The notes beneath the pieces were generated by a model, which saw only the letters and a program-made list of their open reading frames with translations, did no database searches and was not told the DNA's origin. Positions 7,001 through 11,882 of a stretch of DNA of 11,882 bases are shown in pieces. The DNA lies in NCBI GenBank assembly GCA_024710675.1, contig JANJUH010000407.1, forward strand, positions 1-11,882, written 5' to 3'. Position 1 is the stretch's first letter, and every line of letters begins with the position of its first letter. The stretch comes from Lysobacterales bacterium (GTDB lineage: Bacteria; Pseudomonadota; Gammaproteobacteria; Xanthomonadales; SZUA-5). The position numbers and the translations under genes were made by a program.

Positions 7001-7081
7001 TTCGACCACACCATTCCGGGCATGCCCAGCGCGGCAATCGGATAGATTCGGCGCCTTGCCACCCACCTCCGGAGCCACGCC

Positions 7082-8005
7082 ATGAGCGCTGCCCTCGCCT
7101 ATCCCATCGGTACATCCGGCCAGCCCTGGGGCGATGCCGAACGGGCAGAGTGGCGGGCGCGGCAATCTCGCCAGCGTCGTTATGCCGATGAGGTACTCGC
7201 CGCCATCGAGCGCCTGAGGGATCGTTTTGATGTGCTCGAGTACGGCGAGATCGACTATCCGCCGGATCGCTACCCGCTGGTCGCCTTGCGCAGCCGGGCT
7301 TGGCGTGACGATCTGCCCGTGGTCCTGGTCACCGGTGGCGTCCATGGCTACGAAACCAGCGGCGTGCACGGCGCGCTGGCCTTTGCCGCGCAGCGCGCGG
7401 CGGATTACGCCGGGCGCGTGAACCTGCTGATCGCCCCGTGCGTGAGTCCCTGGGCCTACGAGCGCATCCACCGCTGGAATGCCCACGCGATCGACCCCAA
7501 CCGCTCCTTCCGCGAGCCCAGCCCGGCCGCCGAATCGGCCGCCCTGATGCGCCTGGTTGCGCCACTCGACGGCCGCGTCCTCGTCCACATCGACCTGCAC
7601 GAGACCACCGACAGCGACGAGAGCGAGTTCCGACCGGCACTCGCTGCGCGCGATGGCAAGCCCTTCGAGCCGGGCAGCATTCCCGACGGCTTCTACACCG
7701 TGGGCGACAGCGAGAATCCGCAGCTCGATTTCCAAAAGGCCGTGATCGCGGCGGTCTCGCGCGTCACCCACATCGCGCCAGCCGACGAGAAAGGCCAGAT
7801 CATCGGCTCAGACGTGGTCGCGCCGGGCGTGATCCTCTACGCCTTCCGCGCCCTCGGCCTGTGTGGCGGCATGACCCGCGCCCGCTACACCACGACCACC
7901 GAGGTCTATCCCGACAGCCCGCGCGCCTCGCCCGAACAGTGCAATGCCGCGCAGGTGGCGGCGGTGTGCGCCGCCATCGACCACGCGCTGGCGCATCCGG
8001 GCTGA
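7082..8005 (+). CDS. M14-family zinc metallocarboxypeptidase, cytosolic
   Basis: Predicted zinc-dependent carboxypeptidase or related amidohydrolase of 307 residues. Zinc ligands are visible as GGVHGYETSG (His88, Glu91) and DLHETTD (His173). Asn140-Arg141 (DPNRSF) is the usual pair that holds the substrate carboxylate, and Glu274 in TTTEVYP is the likely catalytic glutamate. There is no signal peptide or membrane segment, so the enzyme should be cytosolic, unlike most secreted M14 enzymes. The start ATG has GGAG 7 bases upstream and follows a 258-bp gap with REP-like elements, so it probably has its own promoter; TAGATT at 7043-7048 is a weak -10 candidate. Substrate is unknown: peptides, peptidoglycan fragments and acyl-amino acids (aspartoacylase-like relatives) are all possible. 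It precedes zwf by 82 bp on the same strand; a functional link is not evident. Confidence 0.82.
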   Translation: MSAALAYPIGTSGQPWGDAERAEWRARQSRQRRYADEVLAAIERLRDRFDVLEYGEIDYPPDRYPLVALRSRAWRDDLPVVLVTGGVHGYETSGVHGALAFAAQRAADYAGRVNLLIAPCVSPWAYERIHRWNAHAIDPNRSFREPSPAAESAALMRLVAPLDGRVLVHIDLHETTDSDESEFRPALAARDGKPFEPGSIPDGFYTVGDSENPQLDFQKAVIAAVSRVTHIAPADEKGQIIGSDVVAPGVILYAFRALGLCGGMTRARYTTTTEVYPDSPRASPEQCNAAQVAAVCAAIDHALAHPG

Positions 8006-8087
8006 GCGGCGGGCTGCAAACGATTTCACGTCTTGCCCGCCATGGCCCTGGCTTAGCCTTGCCGCATCCTCACCGGAATCCTGACCG

Positions 8088-9545
8088 ATGACCCAGCCCG
8101 CGACCCTGCTCGTGCTCTTCGGCGCCACGGGCGACCTGGCCACCCGCATGTTGTGGCCCTCGCTGTATGGGCTGGAAAAGGACGGCCTGCTGCCCGCCGG
8201 CCTGCGCATCCTCGGCCAGGGAAGGGGCGAGCAGTCCGACGCGGATTTCCGCCGGCTCGTCGCCGAAGCGCTGGAACGCCGCGTGCCCGCGGAGGACCGC
8301 GACCCGGCGCGCGTCCAGGCCCTGCTCGAACGCGTCCACTACCACGCCGCGCGGATCGACGACACTGCGGAGATGTCCGCGCTGGCGGAACGGATCTGCG
8401 CGCTGCGCACGGGTGATGTGCTCTATCACCTCTCCACGGCGCCGCGTTTCTATGCACCGATCGCGAGCGCGCTGTCATCCGCCGGCCTGTCCGGCCCCGG
8501 CACCCGGATCATGATCGAGAAGCCGATCGGCCACGATCTGCCGAGTTCTGTCGAGATCAACGAGGGCGTCGGCCGCGCCTTCGCCGAGGAGCGGATCTAT
8601 CGCACCGATCACTACCTCGGCAAGGAAGGCGTGCAGAACCTGCTGGCGCTGCGCTTCGGCAATGCGTTGTTCGAGCCCTTGTGGAACGCCCGCCACATCG
8701 CGCAGGTGCAGATCACCGTGGCCGAGACCGTGGGCGTCGAGGGCCGCGGCGACTACTACGACCATTCCGGCGCGATGCGCGACATGGTGCAGAACCACCT
8801 CTTGCAGCTCCTGTGCCTGTTCGCGATGGAGCCGCCGGCGCAGTTCGAGCCCAGCTCGGTGCGCAACGAGAAGACCAAGGTACTGCGCAGCCTGCGCCCG
8901 ATCACCGCCAGCGATGCCGCCACCCACAGCGTCGCCGGCCAGTACACCGCGGGCGCGATCGGTGGTGTCGCAGTGCCCGGCTATCGCGAAGAACTGGGGC
9001 GCGACAGCCAGACCGAAACCTTCGTCGCGCTGCGCTCGCACATCGACAACTGGCGCTGGTCGGGCGTGCCCTTTTACCTCCGCACCGGCAAGCGCCTGCC
9101 CCGGCGCTCGAGCGAGATCTACGTGCAGTTCCACAAGGTGCCGCATTCGATCTTCGGCGCGCAGACGAAGATCGAGCCGAACGCTCTCGTCATCCAGCTG
9201 CAGCCCGAGGAGCGCATCTCGCTGACGCTGATGAGCAAGATGCCCGGCCTCGACCGGCAGGGCCTGAAGCTGTCGGAGATCGCGCTCGACATGGATTTCC
9301 ACGATACCTTCGCCCACCTGCGCAAGCGCATCGCCTACGAGCGCCTGTATCTCGATGCGATCGAGGGCAACGGCACGCTGTTCGTGCGCCGCGACGAGAC
9401 CGAACTGGCCTGGCAGTGGATCGACGGCATCTTCGCCGCCTGGCGCGAAGCCGGCACGACGCCGAAGTCTTATCCCGCCGGCACCTGGGGCCCGACCGCC
9501 TCGATCGTACTGCCCGAACGGCATGGGCATAGTTGGCGGGAGTGA
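8088..9545 (+). CDS. zwf: glucose-6-phosphate 1-dehydrogenase
   Basis: Oxidises glucose 6-phosphate to 6-phosphoglucono-lactone with NADP+ or NAD+, feeding the Entner-Doudoroff and pentose phosphate routes in the cytosol. The 485-residue protein shows the nucleotide-binding GATGDLATR (12-20), EKPIG (144-148, usually EKPFG), the substrate phosphate motif RTDHYLGKE (172-180, with His175 and Lys179), catalytic His237 in the segment MVQNHLLQL, and RTGKRLP in the C-terminal domain. His175 and His237 have the same 62-residue spacing as His178 and His240 of the Leuconostoc enzyme. The lysine that normally follows in GDLAKRK/ARRK is Met21 here. The ATG at 8088 has GGAA about 11 bases upstream. pgl and edd follow on the same strand. 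Cofactor preference cannot be fixed from sequence alone. Confidence 0.95.
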   Translation: MTQPATLLVLFGATGDLATRMLWPSLYGLEKDGLLPAGLRILGQGRGEQSDADFRRLVAEALERRVPAEDRDPARVQALLERVHYHAARIDDTAEMSALAERICALRTGDVLYHLSTAPRFYAPIASALSSAGLSGPGTRIMIEKPIGHDLPSSVEINEGVGRAFAEERIYRTDHYLGKEGVQNLLALRFGNALFEPLWNARHIAQVQITVAETVGVEGRGDYYDHSGAMRDMVQNHLLQLLCLFAMEPPAQFEPSSVRNEKTKVLRSLRPITASDAATHSVAGQYTAGAIGGVAVPGYREELGRDSQTETFVALRSHIDNWRWSGVPFYLRTGKRLPRRSSEIYVQFHKVPHSIFGAQTKIEPNALVIQLQPEERISLTLMSKMPGLDRQGLKLSEIALDMDFHDTFAHLRKRIAYERLYLDAIEGNGTLFVRRDETELAWQWIDGIFAAWREAGTTPKSYPAGTWGPTASIVLPERHGHSWRE

Positions 9546-9567
9546 GGGTCTTGAAGGGCGAAACGCT

Positions 9568-9592
9568 GGGTCAGGGGACAAGGGGCAGGAGG
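9568..9592 (+). repeat. G-run repeat at the upstream edge of the zwf-pgl spacer
   Basis: Begins GGGTCAGGGG, continues with ACAAGGGG and ends CAGGAGG, 22 bases after the zwf stop. Its GGGTCAGG is the exact reverse complement of CCTGACCC at 10539-10546, before edd. GGGG-A-CAAGGGGC (9574-9586) can pair with GCCCCTTG-C-CCCC (9678-9690) with one mismatch, giving a possible stem across the spacer. Confidence 0.6.
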
Positions 9593-9672
9593 ATGAGCCC
9601 AAAGCTTTCGATCCGGGTCGTCACCCACCCTGGACGATTGCCGCCTCGGTCGCATCGTGCCTTGACGCTGGT

Positions 9673-9696
9673 CCCACGCCCCTTGCCCCCCGCCCC
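9673..9696 (-). repeat. C-run repeat before pgl; quadruplex consensus on the minus strand
   Basis: Four C-runs (CCC, CCCC, CCCCCC, CCCC) separated by 3, 3 and 1 bases end 12 bases before the pgl ATG. On the minus strand this fits the G3+N1-7 quadruplex rule. The 16 bases at 9681-9696 recur exactly at 10499-10514 before edd. The rest of the 163-bp zwf-pgl spacer shows no gene. Confidence 0.65.
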
Positions 9697-9708
9697 GCTT
9701 TTCCAGCC

Positions 9709-10398
9709 ATGACCCTGATCGAACACGCCACCCAGGCCGCCCTCGCCGAAGCCATCGCCGCCCAGCTCGGCAGCGCCCTCGATGCGGCGCTCGCAGCCGA
9801 GGGCCAGGCCACGCTGGCCCTGGCTGGCGGTCGCACGGCGCCCCCGATCTTCGCGCGCCTCGCGGCGCAAGCGCGCGACTGGTCGCGGGTGACGCTGCTG
9901 CCCAGTGACGAGCGCTGGGTGCCGGCAGATCACGCCGATCGCAATTCGGCCGCGCTGCGCGGCGCCTTCGCTGGCGTCGACTGCGTCCGTTTCCTGGATC
10001 TGGTGCCGCCGGATGCGACGGGCATGGCCGATGCCGGCACCGCCTGCCTCGCGCTCGCCGAGCACCCTCAGCCTTTCGCAGCGACCCTGCTCGGCATGGG
10101 CGCCGATGGCCACTTCGCCTCGCTGTTCCCGGGCGCCCCGAACCTTGCCACCGGCCTGGATCCCGCGACCGCCGCGCCGGCCATCGCGATCGTGCCGGAC
10201 CCGATGCCCGCCGCCGGCCCGCACCCGCGGATCTCGCTGACGCTGTCGCGGATCCTCAAGAGCCGCACGATCGTGCTGGCAATCACCGGCGCGGACAAGC
10301 GTGCGGTGCTCGAGGCTGCCGCCGCCGGCGACACCACCCTGCCGATCGCTGCGCTGCTGCGCGCGTCGCCGGGGCTAGTCGTGCATTGGAGTGCGTGA
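9709..10398 (+). CDS. pgl: 6-phosphogluconolactonase (Pgl/DevB family)
   Basis: Hydrolyses 6-phosphoglucono-lactone, the product of Zwf, to 6-phosphogluconate in the cytosol. The 229-residue protein has LALAGGRTAP (36-45, where many relatives have GGSTP), the DERWVPADHADRN segment (67-79), the family motif GMGADGHFASLFPG (129-142) and a closing RISLTLSRILKSRTIVLAITG segment. Length fits the DevB type (about 225-240). The frame stays open upstream into the end of zwf, but that part is low-complexity and unlike Pgl, so I take ATG at 9709, where MTLIEHATQAALAEAIA begins a normal family N-terminus. There is no recognisable Shine-Dalgarno; a C-rich run fills that place. Gaps to zwf (163 bp) and edd (158 bp) are unusually long for a three-step metabolic operon. 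Confidence 0.92.
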   Translation: MTLIEHATQAALAEAIAAQLGSALDAALAAEGQATLALAGGRTAPPIFARLAAQARDWSRVTLLPSDERWVPADHADRNSAALRGAFAGVDCVRFLDLVPPDATGMADAGTACLALAEHPQPFAATLLGMGADGHFASLFPGAPNLATGLDPATAAPAIAIVPDPMPAAGPHPRISLTLSRILKSRTIVLAITGADKRAVLEAAAAGDTTLPIAALLRASPGLVVHWSA

Positions 10399-10405
10399 TG
10401 AACAG

Positions 10406-10436
10406 CAAGGGCAGGAGGCAGGGGGCAGGGGAGCTG
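10406..10436 (+). repeat. G-run repeat after pgl
   Basis: Starts 7 bases after the pgl stop: GGG, GG, GG, GGGGG and GGGG (10409-10431) spaced by CA or A, followed by AGCTGACCC. It mirrors the G-run element after zwf and may belong to the same intergenic repeat family. Confidence 0.55.
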
Positions 10437-10498
10437 ACCCATCACTGTGACCTGGCACAGCAGCAATCAGGTTTTCCTCGTCCCGATCCAAGCTGAAG

Positions 10499-10546
10499 CC
10501 TTGCCCCCCGCCCCCGGCCCCTTGCCCCTTGCCCCGATCCTGACCC
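10499..10546 (-). repeat. C-run repeat before edd; strong quadruplex consensus on the minus strand
   Basis: C-runs CCCCCC, CCCCC, CCCC, CCCC and CCCC (10504-10535) are separated by G, GG, TTG and TTG, so the minus strand has five G-runs with 1-3 base loops. It contains tandem CCCCTTG units and the 16-base match to 9681-9696, then ends CCTGACCC. It lies 10 bases before the edd start; AAGG (10547-10550) just after it is the likely ribosome site. Confidence 0.68.
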
Positions 10547-10556
10547 AAGGCCCCCC

Positions 10557-11882
10557 ATGCCCCTGCACCCCACCCTCGAACGCGTCACCGCCCGCATCCG
10601 CGAGCGCAGCGCCGCCTCGCGCGCCGCTTATCTCGCGCGCATCGATGCAGCGCGGCCGCAAGGCCCGGCGCGGGCGCGGCTGTCCTGCGGCAATCTCGCG
10701 CATGCCTTTGCGGCCTCCGGACCCGACAAGCCCGCGCTGAAGCTGGCGCGGGCGGCGAACCTCGGCATCGTCAGCGCCTACAACGACATGCTGAGCGCGC
10801 ACCAGCCCTTCGAGAGCTACCCGGCGCTGATCCGGATGGCGGCGCGCAACGCCGGTGCCACCGCGCAATTCGCCGGCGGCGTGCCGGCGATGTGCGACGG
10901 CGTGACCCAGGGCCAGACCGGCATGGAGCTGTCCTTGTGGTCGCGCGACGTGATCGCGATGGCCACGGCGGTCTCTCTCTCGCACGAGACCTTCGATGCC
11001 GTGCTGCTGCTCGGTGTCTGCGACAAGATCGTGCCGGGCCTCTTGATCGGCGCGCTCGCCTTCGGCCACCTGCCGGCGATCTTCGTGCCGGCGGGACCGA
11101 TGCCGAGCGGCATCCCGAATGCCGAGAAAGCGCGCGTTCGCCAGGCCTATGCCGAGGGCAAGGCCAGTCGCGAGGAGCTGCTCGAAGCCGAGTCCGCCTC
11201 CTACCATTCGGCCGGCACCTGCACCTTCTACGGCACCGCGAACTCGAACCAGATGCTGCTCGAGTTCATGGGCCTGCACCTGCCGGGCACGGCTTTCGTC
11301 AATCCCGGCACCACGCTGCGCGATGCGCTGACCGTCGCTGCGACCGAACGGGCGCTTGCGATCAGCGCACTCGGCGAGCACTACATGCCGATCGGCCACA
11401 TCGTCGACGAGCGCGCCATCGCCAACGCGCTGGTCGGCCTGGCGGCGACCGGCGGTTCGACCAACCATGCGATCCACCTGGTCGCGATCGCCCGCGCGGC
11501 GGGCATCCTGATCGACTGGTCCGATCTCGACGAGCTCTCGCAAGCCACCCCGCTGCTGGCGCGGGTCTACCCGAACGGCCAGGCCGACGTGAACCACTTC
11601 CATGCCGCCGGCGGCCTCGGCTTCGTGATCCGCGAGCTGATCGGGGCCGGTTTGCTGCACGCCGACGTGGCAACCGTGCACGGCGGTGACCTGCGTGCCC
11701 AGGCCATGGAGCCGTACCTGGACGACACCACGCTGCGCTGGCGCGATCCGCCGGCGGCCTCGCTGGATACGACGATCCTGCGTGGCGTGGCCGAACCCTT
11801 CGACGCCGAGGGCGGGCTGCGCCTGCTGCAGGGCAACCTCGGTCGCGCCGTGGTCAAGGTGTCGGCGGTCGACCGCGACCAC
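10557..11882 (+). CDS. edd: 6-phosphogluconate dehydratase, N-terminal 442 codons (3' end off the window)
   Basis: Fe-S dehydratase of the IlvD/Edd family; converts 6-phosphogluconate to 2-keto-3-deoxy-6-phosphogluconate, the committed Entner-Doudoroff step. I translated from ATG at 10557 and the frame stays open to the edge (exactly 442 codons of an expected 600 or so). Visible features are LACGNLAH-like SCGNLAHAF (43-51), SAYNDMLSAHQP (73-84), GGVPAMCDGVTQGQ (107-120), the family signature GVCDKIVPG with Cys155 (153-161), and GTCTFYGTAN with Cys222 (220-229). Cys155 and Cys222 correspond to the [4Fe-4S] ligand positions reported for Edd. NGQADVNHF and GNLGRAVVK come further on. Edd is preferred over IlvD because the N-terminus and MELSL/HETFD segments follow E. 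coli Edd. AAGG is placed 6 bases before the ATG. eda is expected next. Confidence 0.95.
   Translation, partial: MPLHPTLERVTARIRERSAASRAAYLARIDAARPQGPARARLSCGNLAHAFAASGPDKPALKLARAANLGIVSAYNDMLSAHQPFESYPALIRMAARNAGATAQFAGGVPAMCDGVTQGQTGMELSLWSRDVIAMATAVSLSHETFDAVLLLGVCDKIVPGLLIGALAFGHLPAIFVPAGPMPSGIPNAEKARVRQAYAEGKASREELLEAESASYHSAGTCTFYGTANSNQMLLEFMGLHLPGTAFVNPGTTLRDALTVAATERALAISALGEHYMPIGHIVDERAIANALVGLAATGGSTNHAIHLVAIARAAGILIDWSDLDELSQATPLLARVYPNGQADVNHFHAAGGLGFVIRELIGAGLLHADVATVHGGDLRAQAMEPYLDDTTLRWRDPPAASLDTTILRGVAEPFDAEGGLRLLQGNLGRAVVKVSAVDRDH

Noticed and set aside
8033..8059. TTGCCC and TAGCCT as a promoter for zwf
   Set aside because: The spacing is only 15 bases and both boxes are poor matches, so I do not call it, although zwf probably has a promoter in or near this 82-bp gap.
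9355..9708. Longer pgl start upstream of 9709
   Set aside because: The frame is open into zwf, but the extra residues pass through the G-run and C-run tracts and do not look like a Pgl N-terminus.
10398..10496. 32-codon frame starting on the pgl stop (TGATG)
   Set aside because: It reads through the G-run repeat, its product is low-complexity and it has no family resemblance. The overlap looks accidental.
10467..11882. 471-codon open frame on the minus strand opposite edd
   Set aside because: Edd on the plus strand has all family motifs. The opposite frame is Arg/His/Gly-rich and resembles no family.

Overview
This is a GC-rich proteobacterial chromosome segment. Codon third positions are strongly G/C. 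The YadG, YadH and Rep proteins match my memory of the Escherichia coli versions nearly end to end, which points to Gammaproteobacteria. The dispersed hairpin repeats, the G-run/C-run intergenic repeats and the zwf-pgl-edd order suggest a Lysobacterales (Xanthomonadales) relative. That family-level placement is inference.

Layout. (1) Positions 1-2500, minus strand: the promoter-proximal part of a divalent-metal RND efflux operon. It holds a small His-rich CzcI-like protein, a CzcC-like outer-membrane channel, and a CzcB-like lipoprotein adaptor that runs off the left edge. The RND pump (CzcA) is expected just beyond the edge. (2) 2501-2649: a spacer with a REP-like hairpin element, a second small hairpin and a possible operator. 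(3) 2650-3096, minus: a four-helix CopD-like membrane protein, divergent from (4) 3163-6823, plus: yadG-yadH-rep. These encode an ABC-2 type exporter and the Rep DNA helicase, joined by 4-bp and 1-bp stop/start overlaps. (5) 6824-7081: a spacer with two more REP-like elements. (6) 7082-8005: a cytosolic M14-type zinc carboxypeptidase. (7) 8088 to the right edge: zwf, pgl and edd (the last is cut by the edge). These take glucose-6-phosphate to 6-phosphogluconolactone, 6-phosphogluconate and KDPG, the entry into the Entner-Doudoroff route with an NAD(P)H-yielding first step. eda is expected downstream.

No stretch longer than 300 bases lacks a gene. I saw no tRNA, rRNA, CRISPR array, insertion sequence or prophage gene. 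Gene content is mostly ordinary core and metal-resistance content, and I do not see a clearly new multi-gene system. The items most worth a second look are the inverted G-run/C-run repeats flanking pgl, the apparently hairpin-less CzcB-type adaptor, the possible leaderless operator/promoter of the efflux operon, the three-copy REP-like element, and the loss of a conserved substrate-site lysine in Zwf.
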